From Galbibacter sp048266365 (GTDB lineage Bacteria; Bacteroidota; Bacteroidia; Flavobacteriales; Flavobacteriaceae): a stretch of 64,000 nucleotides of DNA. The notes beneath the pieces are model-generated. The model was given only the letters and a program-made list of their open reading frames with translations, was not told the origin of the DNA and did no database searches. Made by a program: the position numbers and the translations under genes. Location: contig NZ_JBLWZP010000002.1 in assembly GCF_048266365.1 (NCBI RefSeq), forward strand, positions 62,001 through 126,000, written 5' to 3'. Positions 1 to 8,106 of the stretch are shown here, in pieces (positions within the stretch are counted from its first letter, which is position 1; each line of letters opens with the position of its first letter).

Positions 1-572
1 TTTTTGGTGGAGAGCACTCTATTTCTATAGGCTCTATTAAAGCATTTGCGGATGTTTTTGAAGATTTAACCGTACTTCAATTAGATGCCCATGCGGATCT
101 TAGGGAGGAATATAACGGGAGCAAATGTAACCACGCTTGCGCCGTTTACCAGGCTAGTCTAACGACGAAGTTAATTCAGGTTGGAATCCGAAGCATGGAC
201 ATTTCCGAATTAGATAATATGGTTGAAGAGCAAACCTATTTTGCAGAGCAAATTATTCTAGATGAAGATTGGATGTCAGACTCGATAGATCAGATGACTG
301 AAAATGTCTTTATTACAATTGATCTCGATGCGTTTGATCCTTCCATATTGCCATCAACAGGTACTCCTGAACCTGGTGGACTATTATGGTTTGAGACTTT
401 AGAATACTTGAAAAAGGTATTTAAAAAGAAAAATGTAGTAGGATTTGACATCGTAGAATTATGTCCAAATCCTACTGAGAAGTCATCCGACTTTTTAGCG
501 GCAAAGTTGTATTATAAGATGTTAGCATATAAATTTAAATATTCGAATTTCAAAACCATAAGTGATGAGTAG
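1..572 (+). CDS. speB: Agmatinase, arginase/ureohydrolase family (5' end outside the window)
   Basis: The open frame is already running at base 3, so the N-terminus is missing. Agmatinase hydrolyses agmatine to putrescine and urea in the cytoplasm, using a binuclear Mn site. The visible fragment begins with the metal-ligand motif FGGEHS, continues with LDAHADLREEYNGS and NHACA, and later has the third motif IDLDAFDPS followed by PSTGTPEPGG; these three motifs supply the metal ligands of the ureohydrolase family. The TAG stop lies 7 bp inside the next gene (ATG at 565), indicating translational coupling with the deoxyhypusine-synthase-like gene. Agmatinase is preferred over arginase because of the HADLR/NHACA context and the polyamine neighbour. 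An arginine decarboxylase is expected upstream but cannot be seen. Confidence 0.93.
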   Translation, partial: FGGEHSISIGSIKAFADVFEDLTVLQLDAHADLREEYNGSKCNHACAVYQASLTTKLIQVGIRSMDISELDNMVEEQTYFAEQIILDEDWMSDSIDQMTENVFITIDLDAFDPSILPSTGTPEPGGLLWFETLEYLKKVFKKKNVVGFDIVELCPNPTEKSSDFLAAKLYYKMLAYKFKYSNFKTISDE

Positions 573-1542
573 GACAAAGGGAGAAATTAGTAATTTTATT
601 GAAAAGTACTATTTACATTTTAATGCAGCTACCGTTGTGGATGCAGCCAAATCATATGAAGAGCAGCTTGATAAAGGTTCTAAAATGATGGTAACCTTGG
701 CAGGCGCAATGAGTACTGCTGAACTAGGTAAAATTTTTGCTGAAATGATCCGTCGTGATAAGGTTCAAATTATCTCCTGTACAGGAGCAAACCTTGAGGA
801 GGATATCATGAACCTAGTGGCGCATTCTCATTACAAAAGAATTCCTAATTATAGGGATCTTACACCAAAGGAGGAATGGGATTTAATGGAGAGCGGACTT
901 AATCGTGTTACAGATACCTGTATTCCAGAAGAAGAAGCTTTTAGAAGACTTCAAAAGCACATTTTTAAGATTTGGAAGGATGCTGATGATAAAGGAGAGC
1001 GCTACTTGCCACATGAGTATATGTATAAATTATTACTTTCTGGAGTTCTAGAAGAGTATTATGAGATCGACTTAAAAGACTCATGGATGTATGCTGCTGC
1101 TGAAAAGAACCTTCCAATTATCGTTCCTGGATGGGAAGATAGTACCATGGGAAATATTTTTGCTTCCTATGTTGTTAAAGGTGAACTCAAGGCACAAACG
1201 ATGAAAAGTGGTATTGAATACATGACTTTTCTAGCAGAATGGTATACCAATAACTCAGATAAAGGCGTAGGTTTCTTCCAAATTGGAGGGGGAATTTCAG
1301 GAGACTTCCCAATTTGTGTAGTGCCAATGCTTTATCAGGACCTCGAAAGAACAGATACTCCGTTTTGGAGTTACTTCTGTCAAATTTCTGATTCTACCAC
1401 GAGTTATGGTTCATATTCTGGAGCAGTTCCAAATGAGAAGATTACTTGGGGAAAATTGGATATTAACACTCCAAAATTCATTATAGAATCGGACGCAACC
1501 ATTGTTGCGCCTCTAATTTTCGCGTATCTATTAGATATGTAA
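565..1542 (+). CDS. Deoxyhypusine synthase-family protein (bacterial polyamine enzyme)
   Basis: A 325-residue cytoplasmic protein of the deoxyhypusine synthase fold. In eukaryotes and archaea this NAD-dependent enzyme transfers the aminobutyl group of spermidine to eIF5A; bacteria have no eIF5A, so related bacterial enzymes are thought to act on free polyamines, for example as homospermidine-type synthases. The C-terminal block ITWGKLD carries the lysine (about K297) equivalent to the catalytic lysine of human DHS in VSWGK, so the covalent intermediate should be possible. VTLAGAMSTAELG near residues 43-55 fits the nucleotide-binding start of the fold. I take ATG 565; a GTG at 562 is the alternative. 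It overlaps the agmatinase, so its substrate is probably putrescine-derived. The true acceptor cannot be read from sequence. Confidence 0.85.
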   Translation: MSRTKGEISNFIEKYYLHFNAATVVDAAKSYEEQLDKGSKMMVTLAGAMSTAELGKIFAEMIRRDKVQIISCTGANLEEDIMNLVAHSHYKRIPNYRDLTPKEEWDLMESGLNRVTDTCIPEEEAFRRLQKHIFKIWKDADDKGERYLPHEYMYKLLLSGVLEEYYEIDLKDSWMYAAAEKNLPIIVPGWEDSTMGNIFASYVVKGELKAQTMKSGIEYMTFLAEWYTNNSDKGVGFFQIGGGISGDFPICVVPMLYQDLERTDTPFWSYFCQISDSTTSYGSYSGAVPNEKITWGKLDINTPKFIIESDATIVAPLIFAYLLDM

Positions 1543-1578
1543 TTTTAGAAATAAAATTAAAAATATTATTAACTTTCG

Positions 1579-1598
1579 TTTACATTTACAGCTGTAAA
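1579..1598. promoter_or_regulatory. Palindrome upstream of the 99-residue protein, candidate operator
   Basis: TTTACAGCTGTAAA at 1585-1598 is a perfect 14-bp palindrome. It is immediately preceded by another TTTACA (1579-1584) and ends 19 bp before the ATG at 1618. There is no T-run behind it, so it does not look like a terminator of the upstream gene. The position suits a regulator-binding site. No binding protein can be named. Confidence 0.4.
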
Positions 1599-1617
1599 CT
1601 TAGATTCTTTATCAACC

Positions 1618-1917
1618 ATGAGACGTGTAATTGTTGATTTCAAAAAACTGACAAATGAGATCCTATCCATGTTAGTAGAAAAGTATCCCGATGGTTATGG
1701 GGATGACGATATCATTAGATTTAAAAACGCTAATAATGAGTCAGTTGAGGCCGTAGAGGTACGAACAGATGACACCATTTACTTGGTTAAAGTGAGTACA
1801 CGTTTGGCTAATACCATGGAGAAATTCGAAGATGAAGACGAGGAAGACTTTGGTTCAGAAGAAATGGCTGAGAACCTAGATATTCCTGGAGAAGATCAAG
1901 ACCAAGAAGAGGAATAA
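1618..1917 (+). CDS. Small conserved-type protein with a strongly acidic C-terminus
   Basis: A 99-residue protein of unknown function. Residues 1-65 look like a compact mixed alpha/beta domain (start MRRVIVDFKKLTNEILSM, then VEAVEVRTDDTIYLVKV), with no signal peptide or membrane segment. The last 30 residues are almost all Asp and Glu (for example EDEDEEDF and EDQDQEEE), a pattern seen in DNA-mimic, chaperone-like or ribosome-associated small proteins, though that alone shows nothing about this one. It follows the polyamine pair by 75 bp, with a palindrome between, and is closed by a hairpin terminator, so it may be its own transcription unit. I do not recognise the family. Confidence 0.75.
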   Translation: MRRVIVDFKKLTNEILSMLVEKYPDGYGDDDIIRFKNANNESVEAVEVRTDDTIYLVKVSTRLANTMEKFEDEDEEDFGSEEMAENLDIPGEDQDQEEE

Positions 1918-1924
1918 GCATTAA

Positions 1925-1970
1925 ATACTTACGCCTGAACTTTAAGTTTGGGTGTAAGTATAGCTTTTTA
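1925..1970 (+). terminator. Rho-independent terminator
   Basis: An 11-bp stem, ATACTTACGCC paired with GGTGTAAGTAT (one G-U), encloses a 15-base loop and is followed by a T-rich tract at 1965-1969. It ends the polyamine/small-protein unit and touches the 3' end of the convergent DinB gene. Confidence 0.75.
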
Positions 1971-2486
1971 CCTTAAATATCGCTCTTCTATAATATTCAA
2001 ATGGTGTTTCTGATGACCACAGCTAAAAAATCCTAGCGCGGCTACACTAACGGAGTTCCCAATTAAAATTCCGCGATTTAACAATTCTTCTTTAGAAAAG
2101 CTTTCAAAAAGCTTAATGGTGCTTGAACGAACAACATCGTAATGTTCGAGAAGTTGTTTCTTTTCAGCCAACGTCCGCTTTGCATTTTCTGCAAACACAT
2201 CATGATCATAACCTTCGAGTATTGTTCCTGGATTCCTGGCAAAACAAAGTGCACGGTATTGAAATACCCGCTCTCCATCAATAAGATGCTGAACAACCTC
2301 CCCAATACTCCACTTTCCTTGTTCATACGAGAAATTATATTGCTCTTGTGGAATACTTTGCATAAAGGTAATAAAATGGTCTTTTGATTGTTGTAAGCAC
2401 TCAAGAAGGTCTACCGACCCAAGTAAATCTATATACTTATTAAAATATTCTGGACAGTCAATTGGTTGTAATTCTGCTGAATTCAT
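1968..2486 (-). CDS. DinB-superfamily protein (DinB_2/YfiT-like metal-binding fold)
   Basis: A 172-residue cytoplasmic protein of the DinB/YfiT four-helix-bundle superfamily, whose members bind a divalent metal through three histidines. Some are thiol transferases using bacillithiol or related thiols; most have no proven role. The sequence shows KWSIGEVVQHLIDGERVFQYRA (H67) and a C-terminal GHQKHHL (H158, H162), the expected three-His arrangement. The mid-region LEGYDHDVFAE is also typical. It stands alone, convergent with the upstream small protein and divergent from the peptidase-like gene at 2628. A link to bacillithiol chemistry is only suggested by the ytxJ gene elsewhere in the window. 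Confidence 0.85.
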   Translation of the reverse strand: MNSAELQPIDCPEYFNKYIDLLGSVDLLECLQQSKDHFITFMQSIPQEQYNFSYEQGKWSIGEVVQHLIDGERVFQYRALCFARNPGTILEGYDHDVFAENAKRTLAEKKQLLEHYDVVRSSTIKLFESFSKEELLNRGILIGNSVSVAALGFFSCGHQKHHLNIIEERYLR

Positions 2487-2627
2487 GGCTTGGTTTTATG
2501 AGTTCGCAAATTAAGGATTTTGATTCGGAAGTCTAATTTTTTTTAGCTAATATTGTAAACATCTCAACCAAAAATAACAGTGTTAGAAAAAAGGTTCAAC
2601 CTTGACCTATTAATTTAAAGATTACGC

Positions 2628-5462
2628 ATGAACCAAACTTTAAAGTTGAAGCCTATACAACACATTTTTATTCTTTTTTTATCGCTCACCAATTTGGTAT
2701 TGCACGCCCAAGAGGTTAATCATATCAAGGCTGAGCTTAACACCGAAACCCACACCTTAAACATTCAGCAAGAATTGGTGTACACCAATAAAAGTTTGGA
2801 TACTCTAAATGAAATCTGGTTATATGATTGGAATAATGCCTATGTGGATAAAACCACTCCCCTAGCCAAACGCTTTGCGGAGGAGTTCAATAAAAGTATT
2901 CACTTAGCGCGGCCAGAACAAAGAGGTCATACTGAAATTATAAGCCTGACAGATCCAAACTTCGGATTTTTGAAATGGGAACGATTAAAGGTCCAAGACA
3001 TTATAAGGGTTCAGCTAAATTTCCCGATTTATCCAGGCAAATCTTACCGTTTGAAGTTATCGTATAAAGTAAAGTTACCCAGTGCTGAATTTACAGGGTA
3101 CGGATATAATAATTTCAATGATTACCGACTGCGTTACTGGTATATCGTACCCGGGATTTACGATGAAAAATGGATGGCTTATAGCAATAAAAATCTCAAT
3201 GATTTAAACCAATTAGTAAAAGAGGTATCCCTAGAATTAACGGTTCCTAAGACCTACACCCTCATCAGTGATCTTGACCAGTTAAAGGCTCAAGAAAACG
3301 GGGATAAAAAAACCCTGTATCTAAAGGGTCAAAACCGTGGTGAGATTCAGTTAGATATAACCAAATCCAATAATTTTGAGACAGTTCGCACCAATGACAT
3401 TGAACTTATTACCAATTTGCAAAGTAGAGACACCTTGGAAGTTAATAAGTTATTATCCGCCGAACGTGTCTTTGACTTTTTAGAAAATAGACTAGGTTCT
3501 TATCCCCATAATAAGATCATGGTCAGCGAGGAGGAATATGGAAGAAGTCCAAATTACGGCATCAATCAGCTACCATCCTTTTTAAGGCCTTTTCCTGATA
3601 GTTTTCAATATGATTTAAAATTGCTTAAAATTGCCACACAGGCCTATCTTGATAACACTTTATTTCTAGATGATCGCAAGGAACATTGGGTAAAGGAAGG
3701 AATCCAAATTTATCTGATGATGGCGTACATCAACACCTACTATAAGGACATGAAACTCTTGGGAAAATTGTCCAAAATATGGGGAATACGCAATTATCAC
3801 CTTGCTCAAATGGACTTTAATGATCAGTATCCGCTACTCTATATGCTAACGGCTAGAAACAACACAGATCAACCGCTAAACATTTCAAGAGATTCTTTGA
3901 TTAAATTTAACGAACGTATCGCTAATCGCTACAAATCCGGTGTCGGGTTGGCTTATCTCAATAGTTATTTAGGAGATCATTATATCGATCGCAAGATTAA
4001 AGAGTACTATAACGCGTACGCACAAAAAAGCAGTTCTGCGCAAAATTTTGAAGATTTTCTAAAAGCAGATACACCTAAGGATATTGACTGGTATTTTGAT
4101 ACCTTTATAGAAACTAAGGACAAGATTGATTTTAAAATCACCAAGTTACACAAAACGAAGGATTCAGTATTTGTCAATATTAAAAACAAACGTGGGACAG
4201 AGGCACCAATCACCCTCTTTGGCATGGATAAAAATGATTCCATATTATTTAAACAATGGTATCAAGGCATTGATGATACTAAGAAAGTAAGTGTTCCTAA
4301 AAAAGATCTGAAACGTTTGGTTTTAAATTATGACCGGATAATTCCAGAGATCAATGAGCGTGATAATTGGAAATCAGTAAATGGATTTCTTTCCACGGAT
4401 CGTAAATTAAAATTCCAATTCTTCAAAGATTTTGAAGACCCCTATTACAATCAAATCTTATATGTGCCCGTTTTTAGCTTTAATATTTACGATGGAGTAA
4501 CGACGGGGCTTCGGTTTTACAACAAAACGTTTTTAGCCAAGCCTTTTCTATACGATTTAAAACCATCATATGCTTTCGGAGAAGGTGCTCTAGTTGGATC
4601 CGGGACATTTCGGTATAGGGATTATGTAGAACATGGCAATATGCATCAAATCGACTACTACCTTTATGGTTCTTCTTTTCATTATGCTGACGGACTGCGC
4701 TATAGTACTATTACTCCTTCGATTACTTTTCATTTTAGAAATGATGATCTGAGATCCAATGAACGTGAACTGCTCAACGTGCGTTTTGTCAATGTCTTAA
4801 GAGATAAATCACCGACGATTGATTCAGATCCTGATTATAGTGTGTTAAATGCCAGATATGCCTATGGTAATAATGGTATTATTGATTACAGATCCTGGTT
4901 CGTAGACTTGGAGGTGGCTAGTGAGTTCTCTAAACTTTCATTTAACTGGGAACTGCGAAAGCTATTCCCCAATAATCGGCAATTGAACTTAAGGGTATTC
5001 GCGGGAAAATTCATCTACAATCAGACCAACTCAGACTTCTTCAGTTTCGCCTTGGATCGTCCAACCGACTATATGTTTGACTATGATTACTTAGGTCGAT
5101 CAGAAGATTCGGGGATATTTAGCCAACAACTTATTATTTCAGAAGGTGGATTTAAATCCAAATTATCTACTCCTTACGCCAATGACTGGATAGTAACCAC
5201 TAATGCAAGTATTAATATTTGGAAGTGGATAGAGGTATATGGAGATTTAGGAATGATTAAAAACAAATACCAAGACGCACACTTTGTATATGATTCCGGA
5301 ATACGACTAAATCTAGTGACAGATTATTTTGAACTGTACTTACCTGTGTACTCCAATAATGGCTGGGAAATAGCTCAACCTCAATACGATGAGAAAATTC
5401 GTTTTATTGTAACCCTAAGCCCGAAAACCCTAATTGGACTCTTTACAAGGAAGTGGTTCTAA
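2628..5462 (+). CDS. M1-aminopeptidase-like protein with lost zinc site, probable C-terminal outer-membrane barrel
   Basis: A 944-residue exported protein: signal peptide about residues 1-27 ending LHAQ, an M1-type N-terminal beta domain, a gluzincin-like helical domain, then from about residue 600 alternating aromatic/polar strands ending in ...RKWF, as in outer-membrane beta-barrels. In active M1 peptidases the pattern is HExxH, 18 residues, E. Here the third-ligand glutamate is present (E357 in WVKEG), but the exact position of HExxH reads KIATQ (334-338), so both histidines and the catalytic Glu are replaced. The reading frame is long and intact, so this is a specialised pseudo-enzyme rather than a decayed gene. 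It probably sits in the outer membrane with the peptidase-like part exposed. Its function is unknown. Confidence 0.8.
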   Translation: MNQTLKLKPIQHIFILFLSLTNLVLHAQEVNHIKAELNTETHTLNIQQELVYTNKSLDTLNEIWLYDWNNAYVDKTTPLAKRFAEEFNKSIHLARPEQRGHTEIISLTDPNFGFLKWERLKVQDIIRVQLNFPIYPGKSYRLKLSYKVKLPSAEFTGYGYNNFNDYRLRYWYIVPGIYDEKWMAYSNKNLNDLNQLVKEVSLELTVPKTYTLISDLDQLKAQENGDKKTLYLKGQNRGEIQLDITKSNNFETVRTNDIELITNLQSRDTLEVNKLLSAERVFDFLENRLGSYPHNKIMVSEEEYGRSPNYGINQLPSFLRPFPDSFQYDLKLLKIATQAYLDNTLFLDDRKEHWVKEGIQIYLMMAYINTYYKDMKLLGKLSKIWGIRNYHLAQMDFNDQYPLLYMLTARNNTDQPLNISRDSLIKFNERIANRYKSGVGLAYLNSYLGDHYIDRKIKEYYNAYAQKSSSAQNFEDFLKADTPKDIDWYFDTFIETKDKIDFKITKLHKTKDSVFVNIKNKRGTEAPITLFGMDKNDSILFKQWYQGIDDTKKVSVPKKDLKRLVLNYDRIIPEINERDNWKSVNGFLSTDRKLKFQFFKDFEDPYYNQILYVPVFSFNIYDGVTTGLRFYNKTFLAKPFLYDLKPSYAFGEGALVGSGTFRYRDYVEHGNMHQIDYYLYGSSFHYADGLRYSTITPSITFHFRNDDLRSNERELLNVRFVNVLRDKSPTIDSDPDYSVLNARYAYGNNGIIDYRSWFVDLEVASEFSKLSFNWELRKLFPNNRQLNLRVFAGKFIYNQTNSDFFSFALDRPTDYMFDYDYLGRSEDSGIFSQQLIISEGGFKSKLSTPYANDWIVTTNASINIWKWIEVYGDLGMIKNKYQDAHFVYDSGIRLNLVTDYFELYLPVYSNNGWEIAQPQYDEKIRFIVTLSPKTLIGLFTRKWF

Positions 5463-5629
5463 AAAACATGCAAATAACAGCATGATTTTAATAAGCTTCT
5501 GATGCATCCGTTTTGATAAAATAATGAAAATTATTCATAATTTTGGCTATTATCTAAATATAATTTAAAAAATCAGCAATCGATTAAGATATTAATGGAT
5601 TATTGTTAATAAATGCTCATTTTATTTAA

Positions 5630-5660
5630 TTGCATAACCCATTCTTTTTGCCTATTTTTG
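5630..5660 (+). promoter_or_regulatory. Bacteroidota-type promoter of the E1 dehydrogenase gene
   Basis: TTG at 5630-5632, a 20-bp spacer, then TATTTTTG at 5653-5660 match the -33 TTG / -7 TAnnTTTG consensus known for Flavobacterium and Bacteroides. The ATG follows 21 bp later. This is the best plus-strand promoter match I found in the window. Confidence 0.65.
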
Positions 5661-5681
5661 TCGGGTTAGATCTTATATTTT

Positions 5682-8093
5682 ATGCAAGCTAAATCCTTTA
5701 CAAAAGAAGATATTTCATTCGAAGATTTTAAAAGTCAAATACTTAATGACTACAAGGTGGCGGTCACTAGCCGTGAATGTAGTTTATTTGGCCGTAGAGA
5801 AGTTTTAACAGGTAAAGCTAAATTTGGAATTTTTGGTGACGGAAAGGAGTTGCCACAACTCGCCATGGCTAAGACTTTTAAAAAGGGTGATTTCAGAAGT
5901 GGATACTACAGAGATCAAACCTTTATGATGGCCATTGGAGCGTTAAGTATCAAAAATTTCTTTGCAGGATTATATGCGCATACTGATATCGAAAAAGAAC
6001 CCATGAGTGCCGGAAGGCAGATGGGAGGGCATTTTCTTACCACCAGCAACAATCCTGATGGTAGCTGGGTGGACTTGACACAACAAAAAAACAGCGCCGC
6101 CGATATATCAACTACCGGTGGGCAAATGCCAAGACTGCTTGGGCTGGCACAAGCTTCTAAAATTTATAGAGAACTCAAAGATATTGATAGCAGCGGATTT
6201 TCAGTAAACGGAAATGAAGTTGCTTGGGGTACTATAGGAAACGCGAGTACCAGTGAAGGGATTTTCTTTGAAACTGTCAATGCTGCGGGTGTTATGCAGG
6301 TTCCCATGGTGATAAGTATCTGGGATGATGATTATGGAATATCCGTACATGCCAAGCATCAGACCACCAAAGAAAATATTGGAGAAATTCTCAAAGGATT
6401 CCAAAGAACAGAAACTGAAAAAGGGTTCGAGATTATTGTTGTAAACGGCTGGGATTACGTAGAATTAACCAAAGCCTACTCCAAGGCTGAAAGTATTGCT
6501 AGAGAACAGCATGTACCTGTGATTATTCACGTTAATGAACTCACCCAACCGCAAGGTCATTCTACCTCAGGTTCACATGAGCGTTACAAATCCAAGCAGC
6601 GCTTAGACTGGGAAAAGAAATACGATTGTAATGCCCAATTCAGATCCTGGATCATTGCCAATAATTTTGCGACTAGTGAAGAATTGGAGATCATTGAGAA
6701 ACAAGTCAAAAAAGATGTTCGTGATGGTAGGAAAGAAGCATGGCTTGAATTTATTACTCCTATAAAAGAACAAAAGAAAGCCGTTGTAAAATTGCTTGCA
6801 GAATTGTCGAACTCAAGTACTAATAAGAACTTTATCGATAGAATTAAAAATGACCTTATAGCGGTAGATGATCCAGCAAAGCGTCAGATTTTAGGTTCAG
6901 CTAGGAAAGCACTTCGATATGTCGTAAACGAAGATTCTAAAGAAAAAGCCACTTTAATTCGGTGGATTGAGAACTTCTATACTAAGACCCAACCAGAATA
7001 CAGTTCACACCTTTACAGTGAAACTAAAAACAATGCAGTAAATATAGCTGCTGTAGCACCACTCTATCCAGACAATCCCGAACAGGTAGATGGAAGAATT
7101 GTGCTTAGAGATAATTTTGATAAGCTATTTGCTACCCATAAAAATGCTCTAGTCTTTGGTGAGGACAGTGGAAAAATCGGGGATGTTAATCAAGGTTTAG
7201 ATGGACTTCAAGAAAAATATGGAGAACTTCGTGTGGCCGACACCGGGATACGTGAGGCTTCTATAGTGGGACAAGGAATTGGGCTCGCCATGAGAGGACT
7301 TCGCCCTATTGCAGAAATACAATATCTTGACTATATATTATATGCCCTCTATGTGTTGAGTGATGATTTGTCGACTTTATTATACCGGACTGTTGGAAAA
7401 CAAAAGGCTCCAGTGATTATTCGAACACGTGGTCACCGTTTAGAAGGAATTTGGCATGCCGGTTCACCTATGGGAGGATTGATACACCTGTTGAGAGGGA
7501 TGTACATCCTAACTCCTAGAAACATGACCAAAGCAGCTGGTTTCTACAACACTTTAATGGAAAGTGATGAGCCAGCACTGATTATAGAAAGTTTAAATGG
7601 GTATCGTTTAAAAGAGGCACTACCGACGAATTTAGGAGAATTCAGAGTACCAATTGGTGTTGTTGAAACCTTAAAAACAGGTAGTGATATCACCGTTGTT
7701 TCCTACGGTTCTACACTTAGAATTGTAGAGCAGGTGGCAAAGGAGCTGTTAGAAGTTGATATTGATATTGAACTTATCGATGCTCAGAGCTTACTTCCAT
7801 TTGATATTGACCATCACACGGTAGAGAGTTTGAAAAAGACCAATCGTTTATTAATAGTTGATGAGGATGTCCCTGGCGGATGTTCTGCATATTTACTTCA
7901 GGAAATTGTTGAGAACCAAGGAGGCTACAAATATTTAGACAGTGCTCCACAAACATTGGCTTCTAAAGCACACAGACCTGCATATGCTAGTGATGGGGAT
8001 TATTTTTCTAAACCCAATGCTGAGGATATATTTGAAAAAATATATGCGATTATGCACGAATCCAACCCTTTAAAATATCCAAAACTTCGTTAG
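5682..8093 (+). CDS. Fused E1 alpha/beta subunit of a 2-oxoacid dehydrogenase (thiamine diphosphate enzyme)
   Basis: An 803-residue fusion of an E1-alpha half (about 1-380) and an E1-beta half (about 450-800), acting in the cytoplasm in a branched-chain or related 2-oxoacid dehydrogenase complex with E2 and E3. The alpha half shows TSEG, the ThDP region and the loop GHSTSGSHERYKS; the beta half shows VFGED, DTGIREASIVGQGIGLA with the expected catalytic Glu, and a late transketolase-C domain. Compared with human E1-alpha without gaps, the Mg-ligand Asp is N187 and the Mg-ligand Asn is D216 (WDDDYGIS), an apparent exchange of both. No E2 gene is nearby; lpdA at 24746 could supply E3. The substrate is uncertain. 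Confidence 0.85.
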   Translation: MQAKSFTKEDISFEDFKSQILNDYKVAVTSRECSLFGRREVLTGKAKFGIFGDGKELPQLAMAKTFKKGDFRSGYYRDQTFMMAIGALSIKNFFAGLYAHTDIEKEPMSAGRQMGGHFLTTSNNPDGSWVDLTQQKNSAADISTTGGQMPRLLGLAQASKIYRELKDIDSSGFSVNGNEVAWGTIGNASTSEGIFFETVNAAGVMQVPMVISIWDDDYGISVHAKHQTTKENIGEILKGFQRTETEKGFEIIVVNGWDYVELTKAYSKAESIAREQHVPVIIHVNELTQPQGHSTSGSHERYKSKQRLDWEKKYDCNAQFRSWIIANNFATSEELEIIEKQVKKDVRDGRKEAWLEFITPIKEQKKAVVKLLAELSNSSTNKNFIDRIKNDLIAVDDPAKRQILGSARKALRYVVNEDSKEKATLIRWIENFYTKTQPEYSSHLYSETKNNAVNIAAVAPLYPDNPEQVDGRIVLRDNFDKLFATHKNALVFGEDSGKIGDVNQGLDGLQEKYGELRVADTGIREASIVGQGIGLAMRGLRPIAEIQYLDYILYALYVLSDDLSTLLYRTVGKQKAPVIIRTRGHRLEGIWHAGSPMGGLIHLLRGMYILTPRNMTKAAGFYNTLMESDEPALIIESLNGYRLKEALPTNLGEFRVPIGVVETLKTGSDITVVSYGSTLRIVEQVAKELLEVDIDIELIDAQSLLPFDIDHHTVESLKKTNRLLIVDEDVPGGCSAYLLQEIVENQGGYKYLDSAPQTLASKAHRPAYASDGDYFSKPNAEDIFEKIYAIMHESNPLKYPKLR

Positions 8094-8106
8094 AAAATTT
8101 TTAGTA

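Noticed and set aside
2078..2404. Overlapping frames inside the DinB gene on both strands
   Set aside because: The DinB frame has the conserved histidines; the others are shadows.
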